Assembly: GCA_902729315.2 (NCBI GenBank)
Contig: LR746273.1
Span: 5,430,001 to 5,494,000 of the forward strand
Source of the DNA: Spirodela intermedia
Lineage: Eukaryota > Streptophyta > Magnoliopsida > Alismatales > Araceae
Length of the DNA: 64,000 nucleotides
Direction of reading: 5' to 3'
Shown: positions 49,549 through 60,370 of the stretch, piece after piece
Layout: every line of letters starts with the position of its first letter
Position numbering within the stretch: the stretch's first letter is position 1
The notes under the pieces: generated by a model
Database searches by the model: none
Seen by the model: only the letters and a program-made list of their open reading frames with translations
What the model was told of the DNA's origin: nothing
Translations under genes and position numbers: made by a program

Positions 49549-51318
49549 TCAGGATGAGATCTCTATGCGGACCCCTCCGATCTTGACCTTCCCCTTGCCC
49601 TTGCGAGGGATAAGGGTGACGAGGATCTCGTCGTCGTCGTCGAGCTTGAGGTCCTCCAGCAGGTCGGTGATTCCCAGCCGCAGGGTGGTGGTCATCGCTT
49701 GCATCTTCCCCTTCTTCTTGTTGCCTTTCCCGTGCGGCACGTTGAAGAAGCTGCCGGCGAACTCGCTGTCGTCGGGCTTGACTTCGCCGGCGTCGGTGTC
49801 GTCGACGTAGACGTCGAACTTCACGCAGTTTGTGGGGTCGAATTCGATCCCATCCACCACGAGGGTCTCCTCCTGCTTGTCCTTGTCGGCTTGGGGCCGG
49901 GAGACCTTGGGCCGCTTCAGCGTGATGCTCGCTAACGACGACAGCGTCAGAGGGAAAGTCGCTGCCCCCCCCGCGGATTTGAGCAGCTTCGCCCTCCTCT
50001 TCTTCTTCGACGGGGGCGACGAGGAGGTGGAAGACGATTCCCCCGCGGGGGTGGCGCGGGGCGTGGCGCGCTTACTGAGCCACGGGAGGTCCAGTTTCTG
50101 GTAGGTGAACCCCAGCATCTCGGGTTCGAGGCAGTCCCTCACCTTCACCCTCACCAGGCGGGCGTCCTCGTCGTAGAAGAGGAAGGACGAATCCAACCAG
50201 TCTTGGTCGGTAAAGTCGACGTTCCTCGGGTTCAGCTTCTTCCACACCTGCCACATCCGGTCGACGTTTGCGTGGTGGGAGTAGAAGATGGGGTCCCTAC
50301 CGGCGGAGTAGAAGATGCCCATGTTCTCGCCATTAGGCTGCCTGGGGTCGCCCACCCAGACGTGGACGGGGCCGTGCGGCGAGTTCTCCATGGACCCGCC
50401 CCCTTCTCTCGTTTTGTCGCCGGCACGGTAGGGCTGCCCCATGAACAGGGTGGGAGTCTTCGCGTTGGAGACCATCTGCCTGTACATGATGGACAGGTTG
50501 AGGTCGATCTGCCGCTGCGGGGTGGGGGCGGCGTCGCCGAGGTCCATGTCGAGCACCTCCGGCGGCTGGTGGGCGGGGTCGCGGAGCGGGTCGTAGAGGG
50601 AGGAGCTGGGGTCGGTGAAGATCTGCGGAATGGTCATCCCGGCGGGGGCGTCCCAGTTCCAGAAAGGCAGGGCGAAGCTGTCGTCGCCGATGAGCTTCCC
50701 GAGGATCCTCTCGTGGAAGTGGAGGTAGAAGCGGTGGAAGGGGAAGAAGAGCCATGAGTTGTGGACCTGCAGCTCCAGATCGGGGAACCCCACCTGGTCG
50801 TAGGCGCCGTCGCAGTAGGCGCAGTGCACGTTGGCCTGCTGGGCGAAGCTCCGCGGGTCGTCCGCCGGCAACGCCTTCATCAGCTCCACCGCCTTCTTGT
50901 ACTTGGCCAGGTAGGCCTCGTCCACCTTGTGCGCCGGCCGCCGCACCCTCAGCTTTCCTGTCGGGGTGAACTTGTAGTCTAGGATGGTGGCGTTGTACGG
51001 GGGGCAGCAGTTGTTGCCGGAGCTGGTCCCCGCCGTCTGGCACTCGGACAGGTTCGGGGCTTGGATGGGCAGCGCGAGGGCGTCCCCCCGCCGGCCGACC
51101 CCCAGGCCACCAGCGGCGCACATCCCACCCAGCCCCAGCAGCACCTCCCGCCGGTCGACCCTCTCCGACGGTCCGCTCTCGCAGGAGATCACCGCCGGCC
51201 GAGTGGCTCTGGGCCTGCGGGGGGCCGTGGCCTGACTACGCCGGCGTCTTTGGAAGGGGCACGCAGTGGAGGCCGGGGAGGAGAGGGTTGGGGATATCAG
51301 CTGGGACATTCCCGCCAT
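49549..51318 (-). CDS. PPO: PPO-C: intact polyphenol oxidase (catechol oxidase), chloroplast
   Basis: Type-3 copper enzyme that oxidises o-diphenols to quinones in the thylakoid lumen, known for browning and defence. Single exon, 589 residues, the usual length. Residues 1-55 are a Ser/Arg-rich chloroplast transit peptide; R56-R57 with VLLGLGGMCAAGGLG form a twin-arginine lumen signal; the mature start is probably after A82 (LALPIQAPNL). CuA ligands H165, H186 and H195, with C169 placed for the Cys-His thioether bridge. CuB ligands H315, H319 and H348 or H349 (HGPVHVWVG, FYSHHANVDRMW). The DWL domain starts about residue 373 and the KFDV domain about residue 450, ending EISS. All catalytic residues are present and there is no frame break, so it is likely functional. 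Whether it uses monophenols as well cannot be told. Confidence 0.97.
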   Translation of the reverse strand: MAGMSQLISPTLSSPASTACPFQRRRRSQATAPRRPRATRPAVISCESGPSERVDRREVLLGLGGMCAAGGLGVGRRGDALALPIQAPNLSECQTAGTSSGNNCCPPYNATILDYKFTPTGKLRVRRPAHKVDEAYLAKYKKAVELMKALPADDPRSFAQQANVHCAYCDGAYDQVGFPDLELQVHNSWLFFPFHRFYLHFHERILGKLIGDDSFALPFWNWDAPAGMTIPQIFTDPSSSLYDPLRDPAHQPPEVLDMDLGDAAPTPQRQIDLNLSIMYRQMVSNAKTPTLFMGQPYRAGDKTREGGGSMENSPHGPVHVWVGDPRQPNGENMGIFYSAGRDPIFYSHHANVDRMWQVWKKLNPRNVDFTDQDWLDSSFLFYDEDARLVRVKVRDCLEPEMLGFTYQKLDLPWLSKRATPRATPAGESSSTSSSPPSKKKRRAKLLKSAGGAATFPLTLSSLASITLKRPKVSRPQADKDKQEETLVVDGIEFDPTNCVKFDVYVDDTDAGEVKPDDSEFAGSFFNVPHGKGNKKKGKMQAMTTTLRLGITDLLEDLKLDDDDEILVTLIPRKGKGKVKIGGVRIEISS

Positions 51319-51430
51319 GGTGGTGACGTCCGGGGGGGGAGGAAGATGGTCGGTAGGCCTGATGGATCCTCACTTCTCCCCGGAGCTCAAGTATATATAC
51401 AGATTTGAATGCCTAAAAGCCACCGGAGGT
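51319..51430 (-). promoter_or_regulatory. PPO-C core promoter
   Basis: The palindromic TATA element GTATATATAC is at 51,391-51,400, about 75 bp upstream of the ATG, followed on the minus strand by TTGAGCTCCGGGGAGAAG. The same block recurs at 39,351, 58,052 and 63,941. Confidence 0.8.
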
Positions 51431-52585
51431 AGGTACGGGAGAGCTTATGTTTATCCAATGGCGTCTCACTGCGGAGGCGCACCGATTTGTTGACTTTTCT
51501 ACGGACCTCAGACGGTTATCAACTTCCTATTTTACGCACGTGCCTCCACTGTATAGAACGATTGTGACTGGTAGCTCTGTCAAGACAAGGTGCTACCGCA
51601 TCAGTCTCGGTCTCTTTGGTTCCCCTTGCCGGTTAAAACACATGGTACTGGTTGAAAGATGGGAATCTTTTGATAGAATTTACAAGAAAGTTTTCACCTG
51701 ATTGAGGTACAGCTAAATTAAATCACTCACAGACTCGAGACTCAAGTTATTATTTATTTTTTCTCGGATAATACGAAATATCAGATCTTTATAATTTTTG
51801 TACATTATTTTCTGACGACGCGTTCCTCTTTCGAATCCCCTTTCACCCTCCCCAATCTGTAGGACGAAAATACTGCAGATACTTCACTGTAAATATTATT
51901 TGAATGATGCACTAATTATCTTCTCCGCTCAATTAAGAGTTCACAATTTCCTTATAAGGCGACGAGTCATGAATAACATAAATATAAATGACCTTTTCAC
52001 CCTTTGCACTATTATCGTAGAATATATTCCACTATTTATCCTTCCTCACATTGATAAGGAACACGGAGGTTTATTGATCTAATGGATTCTTTATAGATTC
52101 ACAAGTCTAATGCTTGCAATTCCTCAACAATATTAGGGTTCTAACCCAATGGGGTTCTAACCCCGAGAGGTTCGAACTAGATGCCACCTAGTGGGAGTTA
52201 ATATCGTCGTTCTTCAATGAGCTGGAGCAGGAGTCACTTCAGTAGAGCATGAGGCATATCTCTTGGCAGCAGTTGCGTTGATGGCAGGAGCGACGGCTCC
52301 AATCTTGACAAGCCCTCAGCGAGGAGATAAAGTGGAAGATGATATGCTTTACGTTGCAAACCCTTTATATGCATGCATATACGCAAGTCTCCCAGTTAAG
52401 CATGCAAGCCATCCTGTTTATAACTCTATTTTTGCAGGGTAACTACTGAGAGTAGACTATGGGGAATCCGAAGTGCTTATGTATAAAGCGACTACTAAAG
52501 CTGTCGGGAACCAATTAGGTTCTACACTTTTGACTACTACACAATAAAAATATGACAGATTAAATGAAATAATGTATAAAATACG
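51431..52585. other. PPO-C upstream flank
   Basis: Related to the PPO-B upstream flank (AGACTC-AGTCAAGTTATT, GGAACA-GGAG-TTTATT, TTAGGGTTCT). The final part (52,200-52,400) matches R3 border sequence near 47,300. No gene. Confidence 0.65.
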
Positions 52586-52690
52586 TGAGCTCCGGGGAGA
52601 AGTGAGGATCCATCACGCCTACCGACCATCATACTCCTCTCCCCCCGTCGTCGCCACTGTGGCGGGCATCTCCCAGCTGAAGTGTAGATA
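52586..52690 (+). pseudogene. Orphan PPO 5' fragment, plus strand
   Basis: Carries TGAGCTCCGGGGAGAAGTG and ACCGACCATC of the PPO leader, then GTGGCGGGCATCTCCCAGCTGA, which is the PPO start region with the ATG changed to GTG. The match stops after seven codons and joins promoter sequence in the opposite orientation (GTGTAGATAGATTTGAAGGCC), an inversion junction. Confidence 0.8.
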
Positions 52691-52844
52691 GATTTGAAGG
52701 CCGAAACCCATCTCCGTCTCTGGACCTATTTCGTGGGTGTTTTCACATGGAAGGTGGTGAGAATGCTTGAACACAGGAGCATGGAGAGACGCTTCTTGAA
52801 TTTTATTTGTTTATGATAAGTACAAGAATTATATCTTTTGTTTT

Positions 52845-53600
52845 GACTTTGGCCACCGGATGATCGCTGCCAATTATATTTTCTCAAATTGGGACGACGA
52901 TGGTTTTTGGAGAATGTCTCCGCTAGTGGCCGGAGATGGAGGTATATTTACCTGATAAATGTCGGTGGTACACTCCTAAATAAAATCTTAGGAGGTGTAT
53001 ACAACATAATTTCGCAAAGTCAGATGGCTACCAAGTTCCTGTTTTGACTGACGTGTCTCTGCAGGAAGCGTAGAGCCGACGACGTATATATCCATACAAA
53101 TACTGAACCGCTGAAAATGTAATTGCCACCGACGCAGCATGTCAGGGCATTCATTTACGCATGTGCGTTGAGTTCACTTTAAGATCGAAGTCATTCAAAA
53201 GTATTTAAATAATAATTATTCAATGCGCCATAAAGTTTGGAGGGCCATCCACTTTATTTTTCTTTAGGATAGTTCATATGCTCGAGGTGAAAATCTTTCT
53301 GTTAAATGCTATAGAAAGCTCCCCATCTTTGGGGCCAGTCACTTGTGTTTTTACCCGGTAAGGGAGGAGAGAGGCACACACACAGGGGAGAGAGAGAGAG
53401 AGCTGCCCACCACATGATACATTTCGGTTCCATGTAGAGGAGACACGAGGTCAAAATAGGAACTTGGTAGCCATCTGACTTCTGGATGTAAGCACAATAC
53501 GAATTTATTTGGTCTATAGAGCTCCTACGATTTTATTGAGTGTGCCGGCGAAATTTATCAGATAAATATACCTTCATTGGTCGACATAGCCGGCCAATTC
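52845..53600. repeat. Foldback module pair (R2 inverted), copy 1
   Basis: The plus-oriented R2 block (CAGATGGCTACCAAGTTCC near 53,020) faces its reverse complement (GGAACTTGGTAGCCATCTG near 53,460), with about 260 bp between. This may be a foldback transposon; the ends are not defined. Confidence 0.65.
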
Positions 53601-54129
53601 TGTGTATCACACTTGGGCAATTATAATGTATTAGTATGATCAATTGAAGTATGTTTAGTGCCATGAATTTCAAAAAAAATCGCAATGGATGAATGGGTTT
53701 GCCATTTAGTTGTTGATCTCTAATTATCCTGCCCTGGTTGCCAGTAATAACTCTTGGAACGATATCAAATAGGAGCAAGAACAAATATCCATCCCATTAT
53801 TCCAATAACGTATTGTGTACAATTATTAGATGTGGGAGCATCCAAAATAGAAAACTTCTCATGTTGATAAATTGTGTCAAAAAGTTAGAAAATTGAAGAA
53901 GTTTGGGACTTTCACAAAATATGATGAAAAATATAATATTGTTGTCTTACATGGGTCATAGATTGCTAGAGCCGTGTTATTAAACCTCCTAGTGTGTAAG
54001 GATCTTTGTCAAGCTATGTTAGAAGGTATATTTACAATTTTAGATATGTACACGTGTCGTTTATAATGTCACACCTAATCTTAACCCTATCGGGCGAGCT
54101 CCAGATTAACAAGGTTTTTACTTTACATT

Positions 54130-54290
54130 CCTTCCTCGACGCCTCCGGCCTCGTCTCGTCTTGCCGTCGCTCCTCCGACCTCGTCTTGTCTTACCACCGC
54201 TCCTCCGACCTCGTCCTGTCTGACCGTCGCTCCTCCGCCCTCATTTCATCTCGTCAACGCTCCTTCTGCCTCGTCTCGTCTCGCCGGGGA
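54130..54290. repeat. About 30-bp tandem repeat
   Basis: Four to five imperfect copies of CGCTCCTCCGACCTCGTCTTGTCTTACCAC-like units, read in pieces. A shorter version is present near 60,175-60,245. Confidence 0.75.
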
Positions 54291-54649
54291 CTCATCTCGC
54301 CACCACCGAATAGGCTGCTGACTCGTCTGGCAGCTACCTCGACAGGTTGAAGACTCGCCTTGCCATCACCTCGCCTCGTTGCAGCTCCGACTCGTGAAGT
54401 TAATAAACCGAAGCGGATTTGGACAAGGGATTTAGAGAGAAAAGTAAGGAGTCTAGTATAGGTTAAGACTTTCCCGCAATGATAAAACGAGCGGAATATG
54501 CAGTCTAGATAAACCGCTTAGGATACCCGTAATTTAATAAATCAGGTAATATTCTATCACGGGGCTAACGTCATCCGAACATGCACAGGTAGCTATCCTA
54601 TGGTCTTTCATGCGACCGTAGGAAGAAAATATATTAAATGACAAATGAA

Positions 54650-55248
54650 ATAGAGGAGGGAGAGATATTATACTGAGCCGTGATCCTTGGATGACGGGTT
54701 GACCGTGGACAGCAGGCGATGGTTAGCGGCTGATGATGAGTGACGTTGGCGACAGCAGTGGTTGGTATCCGTGGAAACGGAGGGGGACGGCGACGACCGT
54801 AGGCGGCAATTCGGGGGCTTGCGGTGATAGAAGGAGAGGGAAAAGGTCGGGCGGCAACGGCAAGAGAGAAGAGGGTAGCAACGGGCGAGCGGCCGGAAGG
54901 CGGAACGGCGGCGACGGCAGGAGACGGCAACGGGGGAATCGGTCGGATGATCATGAAAACGGTGGCGGACGATGGTGGCTGCAAGTGGCAATGGTGATCG
55001 ACGGCGGCAGTGAGTGGTGGGGGTAGAATAGTGGAGGGCGGCGGTCGGGATAGAGGCGGCGGCAGAGGCAACGGCGACGACGGTTGACGGCAGAGGTGAG
55101 AATGGGGGTGACGGAAGCGGGTGGCAGGGACGGCGAGGGGCGGGCGGCGGCTAAGGTGAGGGCAAGCTGACGGCGACGGGATGGAAGGGAGAAGTAGGAG
55201 AAGAGAGGGAGGGGGGGAAGGAGAAGCTCCAGACCGGGAGCGGCGGGG
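54650..55248. other. GC-rich CGG/ACG low-complexity region
   Basis: Imperfect GGCGACGGC-type repeats keep several frames open on both strands. No domain is seen; I consider the open frames non-coding. Similar DNA lies at 58,130-58,600. Confidence 0.65.
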
Positions 55249-55744
55249 TGTTGAGACCCGAACAACCCAAATTGGCTCAACAGGAAAGAGGTTCCAAAGA
55301 AGTCGGCCCAGCCCAGGAATAAGGCAAGGCTGACAGGAGTCAGACGCCGAAGGGGACAAACGCACGTGGGAGCATGCAGGACATGAGATGTGTGCAGCGG
55401 ATGGATTTCGGAGAGAGACAAGAGGTGGTTTAAAGGACTTTGCCTATAAAGAGGAGCCGAGCAGCCACAGAAAGAGCAGGTCGGAAGAACCTCATGAAGA
55501 ACTCCGTGCGGAGTGGAGACTCGCCATCTTGCATCGGCGACGCCAAGACCTCTTAGGTCTTGGTTATTTGTATTCTCTCTCTGTATCCCCATGTCCCTCG
55601 TCAAGTTTTTCTCTCCCTTCCCTCAGTATTTGGCCTTCCGGTGATAGCCGTCCGGAGCCCTGCTGCTCGGGAGTTTTTGTACGAGACAGGTTTATTTATT
55701 GAACCAGTTCGCATTTTGACGCCTCAGTCAAAGGGTCGTCATCA
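55249..55744 (+). repeat. TR-GAG 5' LTR
   Basis: About 495 bp, from TGTTGAGACC to a GTCATCA just before the primer binding site. The exact 3' end is within a few bases. Confidence 0.75.
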
Positions 55745-56019
55745 ATTGGTATCAGAGCACAGCCACACTTCTATTAGGCTCAAACCCTCCGATCCCAAGC
55801 TCGACTCTCTCGAGAAAGAGTTGAGTTCCAGCACCTCACCAGCAATGACTTGATGGCTCATGGCGAACAACTTCAAGTAATACGGGCGGAGCAAGCTGAC
55901 ATGTGACAAGTAATACAGTGTCTCAACAACTGGAGTCGGTGGCCCATATCCTGGACAATATTCAGCACCAAGTAGACATTTCCTCCAATCGAGCTGACAA
56001 GACTAACTTTTTCCAGAGC

Positions 56020-56940
56020 CATTGGAGGAGTGGCCTCCCAGAGATACCAACCTCCGGTTCCTCCCGGTAACCCTTGTTACCTGGAAAATCCGTTTGCCAA
56101 CTCATACCCCCACGACAGTCCGCTTGACCGCCGCCACCCACGAGGGCCTCCGGAACTCAATCCTCGATGATGACTGGAGTTCTCCATCTTCACAGGGTCC
56201 GACTCGGAAAACTAGATATATCTGGTGGAGATATATTTCTCCACCTATTGACTAACAGCACCCGAACAACTGGCGGAGGTGTGCATCAACATGGACGGGA
56301 AGGCCCTCCACTGGCTCCAGTGGGTTGAATCCCGACGGCCATTCTGCAGCTGGGAAGATCTAAAGTACAAGTTGTTGGAACAGTACGGAGATAAACACTC
56401 TAGCTTCCTCAGCCATCAATTCCTCGAACTCGAACAAATGGGGTCAGTGAAGGATTACCGGGAACAGTTCGAACTATTGTCCCGTGTACTCCGCGACGTG
56501 TCGGAGGCCATTCTAGAAGGCAACTTCCTCAAGGATCTCCAACGGGAGATACAGAGAGGTGATCGCCCTCAACCCATATGGCCTTGAAGCAATGATGCAA
56601 ACAGTCCAGAGGATTGAAACCAAGCTGATGACACTGACGAGGGGAGGTCGACCGCGGCAGGCCAGAAGCTCAGAGAGAGTAACCTCGGCGTATGACGAGC
56701 GCCCGCTACGCCCCCCACCAACCGGTGCAAGGAGCTATGAAGAAGAACAGGGGCCGGGGCCACCTACGACAGGCACACCGGTCCCCACGGTTGGTGCCCC
56801 TCTGGCAGAACGACGACAGTAGCTGCACCTCATGGTGGCAGAAATCTAGGCTCGAAGTGGCCAAGGCCTCTACTTCCACTGCGACGAGAAATTCGTGCCC
56901 GGCCATCGGTGCAGACATGAGCTGAATAGTTTATTATCCC
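56020..56940 (+). pseudogene. Gypsy gag with zinc knuckle
   Basis: Core seen as ALHWLQWVESRRPFCSWEDL and FLELEQMGSVKDYREQFELL (56,300-56,480), typical retrotransposon gag. The knuckle YFHCDEKFVPGHRC (near 56,870) is of the gypsy type. Stops and frame changes separate the blocks, so it is not one intact reading frame. Confidence 0.8.
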
Positions 56941-57161
56941 CCGCTGACTCTAAGTATTGGCCGGACGACGATCAAGCAGAGGAGCTCTTCCCGAATACAC
57001 CCCCAGAAGACGGAGACCATCCAGCTCAAAGTTTCCTACATTGACCCATAGGGAGGGGATGTCAACCACAGCCGCCATGAGGGAACCAGCTCACGACACC
57101 TACCGGCAGTTTTCCGACTTACACCTTGAGGACAAGGTATGAAATTGAGGGGGAGGAGTAT

Positions 57162-57485
57162 TGTTGAGACCCGAACAACCCAAATGGGCTCAACAGGAAA
57201 GAGGTCCCGAAGAAGTCGGCTCAGCCCAGGAACAAGGCAAGGCTGACAGGAGTCAGACGCCGAAGGGGACAAAGACACGTGAGAGCATGCAAGACATGAG
57301 ATGTGTGCGGCGGATGGATTTGGGCGGGGAACCGTGGCAGACCTGACACCGATGGAGCAGGTCGGAAGAACGACCCCAAAGACCTGAGAGGTCTTGGTTA
57401 TTTGTATTCTCTCTCTCTGCATCCCCGTGTCCGTCGTCGAAGTTTTTCTCTCCCTTCCCTCGCTATCTGGCCTTCCGGCGACGGG
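57162..57485 (+). repeat. TR-GAG 3' LTR, truncated
   Basis: Starts TGTTGAGACCCGAACAACCC. It lacks an internal part of the 5' LTR (CAAGAGGTGG to GCATCGGCGACG region) and ends at CTTCCGGCGACGG, short of the 5' LTR end, so no target duplication can be checked. Confidence 0.75.
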
Positions 57486-57839
57486 ATCAAACGATCAGGT
57501 AGCAACTTATGCTTCAACTTCAAAATGCACTGTCTTACGTAGAGGTCTTTCGGCCCTTTTTATAGGCTTTGGTAGGTAACGGAAACAAGGAGACTAATCG
57601 ATTCTTAATAAAAGATAAAGGCGCCGATTTCAGGGCGTTTTCGATGGCGAGACCCACGTCTCCCACTTCCTGCGTTTCCGGTTCTCCGTCTTGAACGGTT
57701 CCACCTTCCTCGAACGACGGGGGTAGGTCGTGATGTATCATCCATAAAACGAGTGGCACTCCAGATTTTATGGCCCGTTGACACTTAAATGAGTCAACAT
57801 TAATATTATTATTTAAATAATTTTTAGTTATTATACTCT

Positions 57840-57990
57840 TTAAACATCTGTAAAATAAACTTAGCGCGCGTGGGTCAATGCTATACTTGATAGAACAGCC
57901 GTGCCAAGACGATGACATCGACCTTATCGACCGTCAGGGTGTACAGATATACGCTCCGCTGTCCGAAAGAGGGCAAGAATAGAGGTGCCT
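57840..57990 (+). repeat. Module R1, copy 2
   Basis: Matches 47,425-47,560 and 60,770-60,895 (plus) and 61,845-61,985 (minus): AAATAAACTTAGCGC, CAAGACGA-GACATCGACC, GTCAGGGTGTACAG-TATACGCTCCGCTG. The function is unknown. Confidence 0.75.
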
Positions 57991-58029
57991 TCTCTTCTGC
58001 AGAAGCTCAACTTTACCTGCCAGTCCCAG

Positions 58030-58130
58030 CGGTGAGTTTTAGGCATCCAAATCTATATATACTTGAGCTCCGTGGAGAAGTGAGGATGCATCACGCCTAC
58101 CGACCATCTTACTATTCTCCCCCGACCCGT
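58030..58130 (+). promoter_or_regulatory. Orphan PPO promoter fragment, plus strand
   Basis: CTATATATACTTGAGCTCCG at 58,053-58,072, then GAGAAGTGAGGATGCATCA and ACCGACCATCTTAC, as upstream of PPO-C. Instead of the PPO start it runs into GC-rich low-complexity DNA. Confidence 0.75.
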
Positions 58131-58600
58131 GAGCGCCGGAGCGGGCGGCTGACTCGGTAAACCGAGGCGTCGGTGGCGGGGAACGGGCGAAACGGCGGTG
58201 GAGGAGAGAGCAGGCGATGACGGAGGTGGCTAGGAGCCGGACGGGAGCGGCGGGGAAAGGCGGAGGCGTAGGTGGCGGGGAAACTGTGGGATGGCGGCGG
58301 CAGAGGGAGGTGGCGTCGACGGAGGCGGTTGGAGGGCGAGACGGCGGCGCCGGAGGGAGATGGCGTCGATAGGCACGGGTGGAAGGCGGAACGGCGGCGA
58401 CAGAAGGAGACGGCGAAGGAGGAGGCGGGCGGAAGGCTGAATGGCAGCAACAGAAGGAAAAGACGACGGTGGAGGCCGACGAAAGGTGGGCCGGTGGCAA
58501 CGACGACGGACGGCGGCGATGGAGCTCCAACCGGGGCGACGGGGTCTTCACGACCAGCAGCAGGAGGCGGAGCCTCAACGAAGGTAATCTATTCTTCAAA
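58130..58600. other. GC-rich low-complexity region, copy 2
   Basis: CGGCGG/GGAGAC-type imperfect repeats similar to 54,650-55,248. Open frames on both strands come from the composition and carry no domain. Confidence 0.65.
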
Positions 58601-58839
58601 CTGTAACTATTTCTCTAACAACGACGGGACTGAACTTTTAAAGGCATTACAAAGCAAAACAAACCAAGAAAAATGAAGGCAAGCTCATTAAGGGAGAGCC
58701 CGCTAATAATAAAAGAAATCTTCAAATCCGGGCGGGTGCTTTGGCGTCGGGATCTCTGGTGGCTTTCTAGGCCCGATGCTGTCTGGGCTGGGCTTGAGTC
58801 CTTTGATGGGCCGGTTAAGTCTGCCCCCGTCCTGCGTCA

Positions 58840-60370
58840 CTTTGGTCAACGGATGATCGCTGCGAATTATATTTTCTCAAATTGGGACGACGATGGTTTT
58901 TGGAGAATGTGTCTGCTAGTGGCCGGAGATGTCGGCAAATGGAGGTACATTTACCGGATATATAAAATCTGAGGTATATAGACCAAATAAATTCACATGA
59001 TGTTTAAATCCAGAAGTCAGATGGCTACCAAGTTCCTATTTTGACTCACGTGTCTCTGCATACCACCGACATGTATCATGTAGAACCGACGACATGTATA
59101 TCCATATAAATAGTTGACCGCTGAGAAGGTCATTGTCGCCAACTCAGCATGTGGGTGCCGTCGTTGACGCATGTGCGTTAGATTCATTTTATAATATATT
59201 TAAAGATTGAAATTATTCAATAATATTTAAATAATTATTACTATTCAATGGGCCATAAAGTTTGGAGGGCCGTCCACTTTCTTTTTCTTTAGGGTAGTTC
59301 ATATGCTCGGAGTGAAAATCGTTCTTCTAATTGCTATAAAAGATCAGCATCTTTGGGGAGGCCAGACACGTGTTTTTATCACGAAGGGGGGAGAGAGAGA
59401 GAGAGACAGAGCCAATGACAGAGACGGAACAAAAACACGTGGAGCGAGAGAGAGACAGAGAGAGAGAGAGAAAGAGACAGAGAGACAGACAAAAACATGC
59501 GGAGCGAGAACGAGAGAGAGAGAGAGAGAGAGAGAGGAGGCCCATCTGACGTTTGGATTTAAACAAATACGAATTTATTTGGTGTATATACGTCGTAAGA
59601 TCTTATTTGTGTACCGTCGAGATTTATCAGATAAACATACGTCCATTGGCCGGCATAACCGGCCATTTAATTATTGATCTCTAATTATTCCTGAATTGGT
59701 TGGCAGTAATAACTCTTGGAACGATATTAAATAGGAGAAAAAAAGTAATATCCATCTCATTATTCCAATAACCTTATAAATGTTTAGAAAACGTGGTGTG
59801 TACAATTCTTAGTTGTGAGAGCGAACAAAATAGAAGAAGTCAATGACTCACGTTGATAAATTATGTAAAAAATCCGGAAAATTGAAGAAATAACAATCTT
59901 TGACTTTAGTTTGGACTTTCACAAAATATGATGAAAAATATAATATTTTCGTCTTATTTTGTTCATAGATTGCTAGTGCCAACTGTTAGTAAACCTCCGA
60001 TCCTAGTCAAAATCTGTTAGAGGGTATATTTACAATTTTAGATGTATACACATTTATTGTAATATCAAGCCTAAACTTAACCCTATCGAGCGTGAACTCC
60101 AGATTAAAAAGGTTCTTTTTATTTTACCTTCTTCCTGGACCGCGCCGTCGCTCTCTGGAGTTACTCCTCGACGCCTCTGGCCTCGTTTCGTTTCGTCACC
60201 GCTCCTTCTGCCTCATCTGGTCTCGCCGCCGCCCCATCTGGCCGCGGACTCATCTCACCACCACCCATAGAAGCTGCTGACTCGTCTCGCAGCTATTTCA
60301 ACAGGTTGAGTCTCGCCTTGCCATCACCTCACCTCGTTGCAGCTCCGACTCGTCACTGCCTTCTTCAACT
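58840..60370. repeat. Direct segmental repeat D2 with R2 foldback
   Basis: Second copy of D1. R2 plus at 58,845-59,170 faces R2 minus at about 59,540-59,690. A GA-rich insertion (59,385-59,535) separates the arms. The CTC-rich tail at 60,160-60,360 matches 54,130-54,390. No gene. Confidence 0.75.

Larger units (their letters stand above)
52700..54400. repeat. Direct segmental repeat D1
   Basis: Similar in order and orientation to about 58,840-60,370. It contains R2 (52,845-53,150), a short spacer, R2 in reverse (53,410-53,600), then shared AATAACTCTTGGAACGATAT and GATGAAAAATATAATATT, and a CTC-rich tail with CGCTCCTCCGACCTCGTC-like repeats. No gene. Confidence 0.75.
55249..57485 (+). mobile_element. 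Gag-only LTR retrotransposon derivative (TR-GAG-like, from Ty3/gypsy)
   Basis: 5' LTR from TGTTGAGACCCGAAC at 55,249; primer binding site TTGGTATCAGAGCA at 55,746-55,759; gag to about 56,925; polypurine GAGGGGGAGGAG at 57,147-57,158; 3' LTR from 57,162. Only about 1.4 kb lies between the LTRs. Gag then joins directly to a final piece reading DLHLEDKV, the usual end of gypsy pol, so protease to integrase have been deleted. Confidence 0.85.

Noticed and set aside
54634-55604. Pro/Ser-rich minus-strand open frames of about 217-243 codons
   Set aside because: They come from CGG-type low-complexity DNA and run into an LTR; no recognised domain.
58039-58676. Open frames on both strands in the second GC-rich block
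   Set aside because: Same composition effect; they begin in a PPO promoter fragment and have no domain.
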